Assembly: GCA_937127285.1 (NCBI GenBank)
Contig: CAKZLV010000117.1
Coordinates: forward strand, 1-42,767
Direction of reading: 5' to 3'
Origin: an uncultured Bacteroidota bacterium
GTDB taxonomy: Bacteria > Bacteroidota > Rhodothermia > Rhodothermales > Salinibacteraceae
Length of the DNA stretch: 42,767 nucleotides
The stretch's first letter is position 1, and each line of letters starts with the position of its first letter. Below, one piece after another: positions 17,761 through 24,696 of the stretch. The notes below the pieces were generated by a model. It ran no database searches and had not been told where the DNA came from. It was given only the letters and a program-made list of their open reading frames with translations. Made by a program: the position numbers and the translations under genes.

Positions 17761-18693
17761 ATGACGCGCACCACCCTCACCACCACGCAGTCCGGCCTCG
17801 ACCACCGCCTCGTCCCCATGCGCCTGTGGCGCAAAGCGAAACAACTCGGAACGTGGGACCCGGCCGATATCGACTTTTCGGCCGACGCCTCCGACTTTCG
17901 CCAGCTGTCGGATCCCGAACAAGACCTGCTCCTGCGCCTCACCGCTCAGTTTCAGGCCGGCGAGGAATCGGTGGCCTACGACCTTCTCCCCCTCCTGCGC
18001 GTGGCGGCCCGAGAGGGACGCATCGAGGAGGAAATGTTTCTGACCGCCTACCTGTGGGAGGAAGCGAAGCACGTGGAGGGCTTCGACCGATTCCTCCGGA
18101 GCGGCATCGAGGTGAGCGGCGACCTGGAATCCTATTTCACCAACGCCTACCGCCGCCTCTTCCTGACCGAGTTGCCCGAGAGCTTGAATCGACTCGACGA
18201 CGACGCCTCCCCCGAGGCCGTCGCGGATGCCGCCGTGACCTACCAGATGATCGTGGAGGGGGTGCTCGCCGAAACCGGCTACGAAGCCTACTACTCCGTG
18301 CTGGAGGCCCACGACATCCTGCCAGGGATGCAGCAGTTCATCCGGAACGTGCAGCGCGACGAGGCGCGCCACGTTGCCTACGGGGTCTACCTGCTTTCTC
18401 GCCTCGTGGCCGAACACGGAGAGCCGATCTGGACGGTCATCGAGGACCGGATGAACGAGCTGATCAGGCTCGCCATCGAGCACATTCAGGCGACGCTGGC
18501 CCCCTACGACCCCATCCCGTTCGGCCTGACCGCGGATCAGTTCGTCGAGCACGGGATGAGCCAGTTTCAGAAGCGGATCCAGCGCATCGAACGGGCCCGC
18601 ACTCAGTCGCTGGAGGACGTTCTGACCGGGGGAGGAAACGGCGGTGGCCGCCGCCCCTCCGGCACCGCACCGGTCTCGCTGCCCTCCTCCTAG
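17761..18693 (+). CDS. R2-like ligand-binding oxidase (R2lox, Mn/Fe)
   Basis: This 310-residue ferritin-like protein is related to ribonucleotide reductase R2 but belongs to the R2lox group, which holds a Mn/Fe cofactor and a long-chain ligand and forms a Val-Tyr ether cross-link. Counting from ATG 17761, all expected ligands are present: Glu68 (GEESV), Glu101 and His104 (EEAKH), Glu166 (YQMIVE), Glu201 and His204 (RDEARH). The cross-link pair is also present: Val71 and Tyr161, five residues before Glu166. This pattern separates it from R2c, which needs a radical Tyr and a C-terminal NrdA-binding tail; no nrdA is nearby. The track start at 17665 adds a translated pyrimidine leader; ATG 17761 fits the family. 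The in vivo substrate is unknown for the family. Confidence 0.93.
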   Translation: MTRTTLTTTQSGLDHRLVPMRLWRKAKQLGTWDPADIDFSADASDFRQLSDPEQDLLLRLTAQFQAGEESVAYDLLPLLRVAAREGRIEEEMFLTAYLWEEAKHVEGFDRFLRSGIEVSGDLESYFTNAYRRLFLTELPESLNRLDDDASPEAVADAAVTYQMIVEGVLAETGYEAYYSVLEAHDILPGMQQFIRNVQRDEARHVAYGVYLLSRLVAEHGEPIWTVIEDRMNELIRLAIEHIQATLAPYDPIPFGLTADQFVEHGMSQFQKRIQRIERARTQSLEDVLTGGGNGGGRRPSGTAPVSLPSS

Positions 18694-18825
18694 CACGTCA
18701 TCATCCTCGCACGTCGTCGTGCCGGGACGTCGTCTTCGGCCACTACGTCTGCCGCCCCTCTTGCCGCTACCGACACGGACGGGCTCTTCCCCCGGTCGTG
18801 CCCTCGAGGCTGCAGAGAGTTGCAA

Positions 18826-19476
18826 TCACCAGCGCCGGGTTGCCTCCTCGCTTTCGGCGGCAGACGACGAGTCGGGAGCAGCCGCCGACTCCGGGGTCCC
18901 CGGCTCCGGATCCGATGTCGCGGGATCCGATGTCGCAGGACGCGGCAGCAGGGGCCGGACGTCGGCCCCGAACTGCTCCGAGATGCGGCGCATGCGGGGA
19001 ACGTAGTGGGCCGCTGCGTCCCACGTTTCCGGAAGAACGCCCGCCACCGGCCGGTATAGGGCCGACGCCTGCCGGACCTGCGTCCCCGGCAGGCCGGCGC
19101 TGGAGAGGACCAGGAACAGGACGCTGAGCAAAAGCGCCGCCTTAAATCCCCCCACCACCCCGCCGGCGGCGCGGTTGGCGATGCCCAGGTGGAGGGAGTC
19201 CAGGATCTGCTCGACCATGCGGGAGAGCGCAATCACCAGGATCTGAATCCCGACAAAGAGCGTCACGAAGCCGACGACCGGAGCCAACGACTGCGCGAGC
19301 CCGAGGCTGTTCACGACGCCGGTGCCCACCGGTCGCATAAACTGCACCGACAGAAAGAACGCCACGAGCAGCCCGGCGATGCTTGCGATCTGCCGAACGG
19401 CGCCGGCCATGAGGCCGCGGGCGAGGCCGCCCGCCAGGACCAGGAGGATAAAACCATCGAGCGCCGACAAACTCAT
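18826..19476 (-). CDS. CvpA family membrane protein
   Basis: This predicted inner-membrane protein has four hydrophobic segments: LDGFILLVLAGGLARGLMAG, IASIAGLLVAFFLSVQFM, LAPVVGFVTLFVGIQILVIALSR and GGVVGGFKAALLLSVLFLVLSSAGL. The N-terminal LDGFILLVL and the A-G-G-V-V-G-G-F-K loop are typical of CvpA (colicin V production protein), a family of unclear function linked to envelope integrity. The track ORF starts at 19632; ATG 19476 (MSLSALDGFILL) gives the family N-terminus and 216 residues. The C-terminal cytosolic tail is low complexity (ATSDPATSDPEPGTPESAAAP), with an in-frame 15-bp duplication. It lies downstream of yqeY on the same strand, probably in one transcript, and converges with R2lox. 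Confidence 0.85.
   Translation of the reverse strand: MSLSALDGFILLVLAGGLARGLMAGAVRQIASIAGLLVAFFLSVQFMRPVGTGVVNSLGLAQSLAPVVGFVTLFVGIQILVIALSRMVEQILDSLHLGIANRAAGGVVGGFKAALLLSVLFLVLSSAGLPGTQVRQASALYRPVAGVLPETWDAAAHYVPRMRRISEQFGADVRPLLPRPATSDPATSDPEPGTPESAAAPDSSSAAESEEATRRW
18908..18937 (-). repeat. In-frame 15-bp duplication in the CvpA tail
   Basis: Two 15-bp units (ggatccgatgtcgcg / ggatccgatgtcgca) encode ATSDP twice in the low-complexity C-terminal tail. The period is a multiple of three. Confidence 0.8.
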
Positions 19477-19585
19477 CGCGAGAAAAGGTGAGGGACCGGG
19501 TAGACGAGAACCACCGGATGCGCACGTGGACGGTGCACGTCGGAGGGCGGGGCCGAAAGGGCCCCGGGGCGATCGGATTGAACAC

Positions 19586-20062
19586 TCACGTGAGAAGGTC
19601 TTGAACGCGCTCTTGCACGCGACGGCCGTCAACGCGACCGCGGAGCTCGGACATCGCCCGGCCCATCACGGCCCCCATGTCGGCCATCGACTCGGCGCCG
19701 ACCTCGTCGATAATCGCCTCCAGCGTTTCCGTCAGCTCGTCGTCGTCGAGCGGGTCGGGAAGGTACTCTTGCAGCACGTCGATCTCCGCCTGCTCTTTCT
19801 CCACGAGGTCTTCGCGGCCGGCCTTGTCGTACTGCTCGATCGAGTCTTTGCGCTGCTTTACCTGTTTGCGAACGAGAGCGAGTTGCTCTTGATCGTCCAG
19901 CGCCTTCTCCGTTCCGTCCTGGCGCTTGTCGATTTCCTTGTTGGTGATGGCCGCGCGCAGCGAGCGAAGGGTGCGAAGACGCACCTTATCCTTCTCGCGC
20001 ATGGCATCTTTGAGATCATCCGTGATCCGCTCAAGCAGCGTATCGGGCATCGGTCGAACCAT
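19586..20062 (-). CDS. YqeY/GatB-tail domain protein
   Basis: This 158-residue stand-alone YqeY protein is the helical domain family shared with the C-terminus of GatB and some GlnRS. Conserved stretches are ERITDDLKDAMREKDKVRLRTLRSLRAAITNKEI, QVKQRKDSIEQYDKAGREDLVEKEQAEIDVLQEYLPDPL and the end MGAVMGRAMSELRGRVDGRRVQERVQDLL. In GatB this domain contacts tRNA; the role of free YqeY is not settled. Two starts are possible (MVRP at 20062 or MPDT at 20050). It lies between HPr and CvpA on the minus strand. The window therefore encodes two members of this domain family, the other being the tail of GlnRS. Confidence 0.93.
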   Translation of the reverse strand: MVRPMPDTLLERITDDLKDAMREKDKVRLRTLRSLRAAITNKEIDKRQDGTEKALDDQEQLALVRKQVKQRKDSIEQYDKAGREDLVEKEQAEIDVLQEYLPDPLDDDELTETLEAIIDEVGAESMADMGAVMGRAMSELRGRVDGRRVQERVQDLLT

Positions 20063-20134
20063 GACAGTTGGTGAGTGGGAGTGAACGGTCCGGGCCGGTT
20101 GGGTCGGGCCGGGTGCAGCCGGGGAACAGCGGAC

Positions 20135-20404
20135 TCAGAGTTCTTCGCCGAACCCATCTTCAAAGAGATCTTCGAGGGCATCGGCAGCAGCCTCCTCGTC
20201 GCGGCCTTCCACGATCAGCGTCAGGGTCGCCCCCTGCTCGGCAGCCAGCGTCATCACCCCGATGACGCTCTTTCCGTTGATCTCGTAATTGTCGCGCTGC
20301 AGAAACACATCGGCGTCGAACTGGGAGGCTGTTTGTACGATCATGGATGCAGGTCGGGTGTGGATCCCGGCCTGGTTCCGGACCGTCAGTTCGCGCTCAA
20401 TCAT
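20135..20404 (-). CDS. ptsH: HPr phosphocarrier protein
   Basis: This 89-residue HPr carries phosphate in the PEP:sugar phosphotransferase system. The active-site His15 is in AGIHTRPAS, and the regulatory Ser46 is in NGKSVIGVMTLAAEQG. Both are at the canonical positions when counted from ATG 20404. The track ORF extends to 20749, but the extension is low-complexity Arg/Pro sequence. No EI, EII or HPr kinase is in the window. In many Bacteroidota-like genomes HPr has a regulatory rather than transport role, so I would not infer sugar uptake from this gene alone. yqeY follows 72 bp downstream on the same strand. Confidence 0.95.
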   Translation of the reverse strand: MIERELTVRNQAGIHTRPASMIVQTASQFDADVFLQRDNYEINGKSVIGVMTLAAEQGATLTLIVEGRDEEAAADALEDLFEDGFGEEL

Positions 20405-20595
20405 AGCCTCCGAGGGACCTGACAGAGGGGCAATTCGAGGAAACGAGGGGCGCGCAGGTGCAGGACACGGCGCCCGACTCGGCCCGCACCGAGGGGCTTT
20501 TCTCCGGGCGTGCCTGTGGTTCGGGTGCGCCCGTCGTCCGAGTCCGTCCGTCGTCCGGGGTCGTCCTGCAGGTGGTGCCGGGCGGTGGTGCAGCG

Positions 20596-21570
20596 TTATC
20601 GGGCGCGGTGCTGCGTGTAGTCGATGACGTGCTGCAGCGCGTCGGTGGCCGGGTGCGGCGGAAGGACGGCGAGCCCTTCGCGGGCGGCATCGAAGTAGGA
20701 CGTGAACGCGTCGCGCGTCGTTTCGAACACGCCGGCCTCTTCCATCCACCGCCGAACGGCGTCAACCTCGCTCGCGGAGACGTCGGGCCGATCCAGAATG
20801 CTGCGGAGCCAGGCCTCTCGGTCGGCCCCGGCGGCGTCGAGGGCGGTGAGGGTGACGAACGTTTTCTTGCCGTTCAGAAGATCTCCGCCGACGGGTTTGC
20901 CGGTTTCCGTTTGATTACCGACGATGTCAAGCCAATCGTCCTGGATTTGGAATCCCCGCCCCAGGTCGCGTCCGGCGCGCCGGAGGACGGAACGCTCGTC
21001 GGCGGATGCGTCCCCGAGGATCGCCCCCAGTTCGAACACGGTCGCGAAGAGAGCAACCGTCTTTCCATCGATCATCTGCAGGTAGTCGTCCACCGAGGCA
21101 TCGGGACGGTCCTCCAGAGCCTCGTCGCGGGCCTGCCCGCTGCAGAGATGCTCGACCATGGGATGGTAGGCAGCGAACACGGCACGGTGATCCGTCCGGT
21201 CGTCGAGGTCGGAGAGAAGCTCGTACGAGAGCCCCATCATCATGTCGCCGGTGAGGATGGCGGTGGCCGTGTCCCACCCGCGATCCGACGCCGTGTGCAC
21301 CGTGGGCCGACCGCGGCGCTCGTCCGAGTCGTCCATGATGTCGTCGTGGACGAGCGTGAAGTTGTGAAAGACCTCCACCGCCAGCGCCGCCGGCAGCGCC
21401 CGGTCCACGTCCGTTCCGAGCGCGTCGGCAACGAGAAGCAGGAGGATCGGTCGGAGGCGCTTTCCGTTGCCGTCGAGGACGTACCGGATGGGGTCGTACA
21501 GCACATCCGGCCCCCGGTCGTGCACGGCGTCGCGGAGGGCGCCGTCGATCAGGGAACGGAGCGCCTCCAT
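20596..21570 (-). CDS. Polyprenyl (FPP/GGPP-type) diphosphate synthase
   Basis: This trans-isoprenyl diphosphate synthase condenses isopentenyl diphosphate with allylic diphosphates. Conserved regions include GNGKRLRPILLLL, the first Asp-rich motif VHDDIMDDSDERRGRPT (DDIMD about residues 76-80), LTGDMMMGLSYELL, KTVALFATVFELGAILG, and the second Asp-rich motif FQIQDDWLDIVGN followed by KPVGGDLLNGKKTF. Product length (C15 or C20) cannot be fixed from sequence; the short-chain family size fits either. The track ORF begins at 21684, overlapping adk. The ATG at 21570 (MEALRSLIDGALRDAV) gives a 324-residue protein with the normal N-terminus and avoids the overlap. It lies between adk and ptsH on the minus strand. 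Confidence 0.9.
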   Translation of the reverse strand: MEALRSLIDGALRDAVHDRGPDVLYDPIRYVLDGNGKRLRPILLLLVADALGTDVDRALPAALAVEVFHNFTLVHDDIMDDSDERRGRPTVHTASDRGWDTATAILTGDMMMGLSYELLSDLDDRTDHRAVFAAYHPMVEHLCSGQARDEALEDRPDASVDDYLQMIDGKTVALFATVFELGAILGDASADERSVLRRAGRDLGRGFQIQDDWLDIVGNQTETGKPVGGDLLNGKKTFVTLTALDAAGADREAWLRSILDRPDVSASEVDAVRRWMEEAGVFETTRDAFTSYFDAAREGLAVLPPHPATDALQHVIDYTQHRAR

Positions 21571-21643
21571 CCGGTCGGCGGGCGCCGCCGGCAGGCGGTT
21601 CGAATGAGAGGTGCGGCCCGACCGGCGGTCCGCAGAAGAGGGG

Positions 21644-22297
21644 TCACTCGGCACGGGCGGAGGTCTGCGCCTGTTCGAGGGCATCGAGGATGCGTCCGTG
21701 GACGTCTTCGATATCGCCCACCCCGTTGACGACGACGAGCAGGTCCCGCTCGCGATAGTATTCCTCCAGCGGCTCGGTCTCGTCGCGGTACACGGCCAGC
21801 CGGTTTCGCACCGTCTCGGGCCGGTCGTCGTCTCGCTGGATGATCATGTCGTCGTCGACGTCGGCCGGCGGCGGGTTGTGATCGAGGTGGTAGGTGTCCC
21901 CCGTTTCCTTGTGCATCCGCCGCTTCGACAGGCGGTCCACGATGACGTCGTCCGGCACGTGGAGGCTGGGGACGGCGTGGAGCGGAGCGTCGTTCTCCTC
22001 CAGAAACGCCGTCAGCCACTCCGCCTGCTGCGTCGTACGCGGGTAGCCGTCCAGAACGAAGTCGTCGAAGTCCTGGTCGGCGATGGCCTGCTCGGCCAGC
22101 TTGCGCACGACGCTGTCGGGGACGAGTTCGCCCTTCTCGACGTACGATTTCGCCTCCTTGCCGACGGGGGTTTCGTTCTTCATCGCTTCGCGAATGATGT
22201 CTCCCGTGGCAATCTGGGTGAGCGAGTGACGCTCCTCAAGAAGCCGCGCCTGCGTGCCCTTGCCGGCACCGGGAGGCCCGAATAGTACGATGCGCAT
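21644..22297 (-). CDS. adk: Adenylate kinase
   Basis: This cytoplasmic enzyme interconverts AMP, ATP and ADP. The ATG at 22297 gives MRIVLFGPPGAGKGTQARLLEE with the P-loop at residues 7-15. The AMP-binding segments are TGDIIREAM and LDGYPRTTQQAEWL. It is the long form with a complete LID (RLSKRRMHKETGDTYHLDHNPPPADVDDDMIIQRDDDRPETVRNRLAVY) without the four zinc cysteines, as in Gram-negative enzymes. Length is 217 residues. The track ORF starts at 22687 and includes untranslated sequence. It has DUF883-type and holin-X-type genes upstream and the polyprenyl synthase downstream, all on the minus strand. Confidence 0.97.
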   Translation of the reverse strand: MRIVLFGPPGAGKGTQARLLEERHSLTQIATGDIIREAMKNETPVGKEAKSYVEKGELVPDSVVRKLAEQAIADQDFDDFVLDGYPRTTQQAEWLTAFLEENDAPLHAVPSLHVPDDVIVDRLSKRRMHKETGDTYHLDHNPPPADVDDDMIIQRDDDRPETVRNRLAVYRDETEPLEEYYRERDLLVVVNGVGDIEDVHGRILDALEQAQTSARAE

Positions 22298-22415
22298 GGA
22301 TCTGAGTCGTGCGTGGTGAGAGGTTGTCGGTGAAAGGGTGAAAGAGCCGAGCGACCGGGTCGATCCGGGCCGGGCGGGTGGACGCGACCCTTCCGGGACG
22401 CCCCACAGGTTTCGA

Positions 22416-22940
22416 TTACGCCTCTGCCTCGTTGCCAACCGCCCCTTCGAAGGCGCCGTCGTCGAGGGCAGACTCCAGCAGGTCTTGAGCAACAATCGTG
22501 AGACCGGTGCGCAGAACGGCTTCGAGGCCTTCGCCCAGGATCGACCAGACGAAGCCCGGCTGGCGAGAGCGGTCTGCGTCGCCGGTGTAGACGACGAGGG
22601 GGACGCGGTCGCGGAGCGATTTTTGGAGCGCCTTTTCCGGTTCTTCGCCGGCGGCGGTGGCTTCTTCGATCTCGCTCGACAGCGCATCCAGGTACTGATC
22701 GATCAGCTTCTGGTGCCGCCGCCGTCGACGGCGGCGACGGCCGCCGAACAGCAAGCCGACGGCGAGACCGGCTGCCAGCATCCCGCCCACACTCTTGAGC
22801 GGGTTCTCTCGCACCCAGGTCTGCACGTCCGTCCCGGTCGATGTGACTTCCTCTTGCAGCGACTCCAGACGGTTGGACATGGCCTCCGCGGTATCGCGAA
22901 GGCGCGCCTCGACGTCCGATTTGGTCGGCTTGGAATCCAT
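22416..22940 (-). CDS. DUF883/YqjD-ElaB-like membrane-anchored protein
   Basis: This 174-residue protein has an N-terminal amphipathic/coiled segment (DVEARLRDTAEAMSNRLESLQEEVTSTGTDVQTWVRENPLKSVGGMLAAGLAVGLLFG). It matches the DUF883 (YqjD/ElaB) arrangement of coil, conserved V-x-E-N-P, and one Gly-rich membrane helix. The helix is followed by an unusual run of eight arginines ([11 protein letters not shown]). In Enterobacteria such proteins anchor to the inner membrane and can bind ribosomes. The C-terminal half (VPLVVYTGDADRSRQPGFVWSILGEGLEAVLRTGLTIVAQDLLESAL) is extra relative to YqjD and I do not recognise it. The holin-X/YqjE-like gene lies 56 bp upstream, matching the yqjD-yqjE pairing known elsewhere. 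Confidence 0.72.
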   Translation of the reverse strand: MDSKPTKSDVEARLRDTAEAMSNRLESLQEEVTSTGTDVQTWVRENPLKSVGGMLAAGLAVGLLFGGRRRRRRRRHQKLIDQYLDALSSEIEEATAAGEEPEKALQKSLRDRVPLVVYTGDADRSRQPGFVWSILGEGLEAVLRTGLTIVAQDLLESALDDGAFEGAVGNEAEA

Positions 22941-22996
22941 GAAGAAGGGGTGGGGTCAACAAAACAATACGGAGCAGTGACGGCGGCGCGGGGCGG

Positions 22997-23515
22997 TTAC
23001 CGGTTCGCGCCCGATGGCGCGTCGGGGGTCGCCTCGGAGGGAGGCGTGGTCCGCGCCTCCGCCTCCCGAGCCGGGCGATCCGGCTCGGCCTCTCGTTCGT
23101 CGGGCGCCTCCTCGGCACGGAGCGCGCCGAACAGGTCCACCGGAGGCCCCATTTGGGGACGGGCCTGCGCAAACCCGGCAGTCGCCAGCGCCAGGACGGC
23201 GAACACGATCAGGAATCCCCAGAACGGGTGACCGAGCGCCCAGCCGAGGCCGAGGGCGGCGGTGACCAGCGCGAACAGCAGCGTAAAGAAGCCGAGAAGC
23301 GCCAGGACGATGCCCTGGCCGGCTTGATTTTTCAGGCCGTTGGCCTTCTCCTCCAGTTCGAGAACGGCCAGGTCCAGGCGCAGATCGATCCAGTCCCGCA
23401 GATCCTCGACCACCCCCTGCGTGTGCGACGCAATGCGCGACAGCTTTCCGCCCTTCGGCGGGCGAGCAGGTGTCGATGATGACGAGCCCGATGAACGGTC
23501 CGGCAGCGACTCCAT
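22997..23515 (-). CDS. Holin-X/YqjE-like membrane protein
   Basis: This 172-residue protein has a coil-forming N-terminal region (GVVEDLRDWIDLRLDLAVLELEEKANGLKNQ), two closely spaced membrane helices (GIVLALLGFFTLLFALVTAALGLGWALG and PFWGFLIVFAVLALATAGFAQA) and an acidic disordered tail (EEAPDEREAEPDRPAREAEA). The layout matches the 'phage holin family'/YqjE group, which in cellular genomes is an envelope protein rather than a phage holin; no phage genes are nearby. It is the first gene of the minus-strand run that continues into the DUF883-type gene and adk. The start is ATG 23515. Confidence 0.75.
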   Translation of the reverse strand: MESLPDRSSGSSSSTPARPPKGGKLSRIASHTQGVVEDLRDWIDLRLDLAVLELEEKANGLKNQAGQGIVLALLGFFTLLFALVTAALGLGWALGHPFWGFLIVFAVLALATAGFAQARPQMGPPVDLFGALRAEEAPDEREAEPDRPAREAEARTTPPSEATPDAPSGANR

Positions 23516-23801
23516 AGGCGGCGGTCAACCCACGACGGAATGAGATCGGTACAATGAGGGATGTAATATACAACCTTGTTCACGCTTCGCAAGACTCTTC
23601 AGGTGAATATGTCGTCTAGGGGGAATTCTTACCGGTCTCCCCTCCCCCAGCGCCCGCCTCACCGGCTCATTCTCCCCGTTCTCCTGCCTATAGACCGTCC
23701 GCACCACCGCGCGGCGCTTTACGGTGCGGCGTTCTACGGTGCGGCGCTTCACTGCACGACGGTTCTTCGCTCCGCTGTTTTCGTTATCCGCCCTCGATCC
23801 G
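23516..23801. promoter_or_regulatory. Divergent promoter region (holin-X / Nfu-N)
   Basis: This divergent spacer has an AT-rich core at about 23545-23585 (ggtacaatgagggatgtaatatacaaccttgttc), the clearest low-GC stretch between divergent genes here. It contains -10-like hexamers (tacaat; tatatt on the other strand), but no -35 at a convincing distance. A 15-bp array occupies the right side. It most likely holds promoters for both directions; exact sites cannot be fixed. Confidence 0.4.
23711..23755. repeat. 15-bp tandem array x3 upstream of Nfu-N gene
   Basis: The units are gcggcgctttacggt, gcggcgttctacggt and gcggcgcttcactgc. The array ends 46 bp before the Nfu-N ATG. Confidence 0.85.
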
Positions 23802-24068
23802 ATGCCTTCCGTAACGGCTCACCCGACGCCAAATCCGAACAGCCTCAAGTTCACCGCCGAGGCCGCGCCCTTCATCGACGACGGCCTGATCTCCGTCCGC
23901 TCGCCCGCGTCGGCCGGCGAGCACCCGCTCGGAGCACTCATTCGCGTCGACGGCATCTGCGACGTCCTCATCACCCCGGCCTTCGTAACCGTGTCCAAAA
24001 CCGAGTCCGCCTCCTGGGACGACCTCCGCCCCCTGGTAACGTCTCGACTGGAAGCCTACCTGGACTGA
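23802..24068 (+). CDS. Nfu/NifU N-terminal domain protein
   Basis: This 88-residue protein matches the N-terminal (non-cluster-binding) domain of Nfu scaffold proteins. It opens with VTAHPTPNPNSLKFTAEAAPF, the diagnostic TPNPNSLKF motif, and continues HPLGALIRVDGICDVLITPAFVTVSKTESASWDDLRPLVTSRLEAYL. The C-terminal CxxC domain that holds the Fe-S cluster is absent, so it is a stand-alone Nfu-N protein. These occur in Bacteroidota and related groups and are thought to assist iron-sulfur cluster assembly or delivery; that role is inference here. The ATG at 23802 is preferred over the track start at 23724, whose extra residues are translated 15-bp repeats. Confidence 0.85.
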   Translation: MPSVTAHPTPNPNSLKFTAEAAPFIDDGLISVRSPASAGEHPLGALIRVDGICDVLITPAFVTVSKTESASWDDLRPLVTSRLEAYLD

Positions 24069-24093
24069 CGGGTGGAGGGCACCTGCACCGGTT

Positions 24094-24166
24094 GGTGGTC
24101 TCGCTTCCGGTGGTCTCGCTTCGAACGAATCGGGCGGCGGTCCCTCCCAAAGCGGTCCCTCCCGAA
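24094..24166. repeat. Two 15-bp tandem pairs
   Basis: ggtggtctcgcttc[cg] occurs at 24094-24108 and 24109-24123. gcggtccctccc[ag]aa occurs at 24137-24151 and 24152-24166. The two pairs differ in sequence but share the 15-bp period. Confidence 0.82.
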
Positions 24167-24410
24167 GATTTCCTTTTCGAACCCTGGGTTCCGGCACGTC
24201 TCTTCTCGGAACCGGGCTTCCGACTGCGCCCTGCCCCTCGGCCTCCGCCCCGACACCCGCCCGCTGCCGCCACCGGGCAACCTTTCTCGTGAATTGACCG
24301 CGTACCCGGCCCGGCGCTGCGGCTCGCGCTCAACTTGGACTTATTTTTGATCTCCACCGCTTGTGCGGGTTGATGCGGATCGTGTCTCCGGCGCTCCCCC
24401 TGCAGGTTTT

Positions 24411-24601
24411 ATCTGCGGGCCCCATCTGCGGGCTGCCATCTGCAGGTCGTCGGTTGGCCGTCGGTTGGCCGTCGCTTGCGAGCGGCCGCTTACGAAGCAC
24501 CGGCCGCTTGCGAAGCACCGGCAGGGGCCGCTCCATCCCGGCGGATCCGCGTCGGTTTACACCGGTCGGTGTGCACCGGTGAATTCGCACCGGTGGGTGT
24601 C
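24411..24601. repeat. Four consecutive micro-arrays (13/14, 11, 18, 14 bp)
   Basis: Three atctgc[ag]gg units begin at 24411, 24424 and 24438. Two tcggttggccg units lie at 24450 and 24461. Two 18-bp units cggccgctt[ag]cgaagcac lie at 24483 and 24501. Three 14-bp units beginning caccggt lie at 24560, 24574 and 24588. Each set has its own sequence. Confidence 0.82.
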
Positions 24602-24696
24602 CCGGTCCGATTCCGCAGCCGACCCGACGACGGCCGCGCCCCGCGCCGTTCGCCTGCCCGTTCTCTTTCTCCCCACGGCTCGCCCTTCTCCCCCCT

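Larger units (their letters stand above)
24069..24696. other. 628-bp spacer packed with short tandem arrays
   Basis: No gene is visible. The spacer holds at least six separate micro-arrays with periods of 11, 13-14, 14, 15, 15 and 18 bp (listed separately) plus a short AT-rich stretch near 24335-24370. The last 40 bp before the lipoprotein ATG are pyrimidine-rich (cgcccttctcccccct). Confidence 0.6.

Noticed and set aside
22997-23515. Holin-like protein as a sign of prophage
   Set aside because: No phage structural, lysis or integrase genes are near. The gene pairs with a YqjD-like gene in a housekeeping run.
23724-23801. Longer start for the Nfu-N protein
   Set aside because: The additional residues (MRRSTVRRFTARRFF..) are translated 15-bp repeats. 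The family N-terminus begins at 23802.
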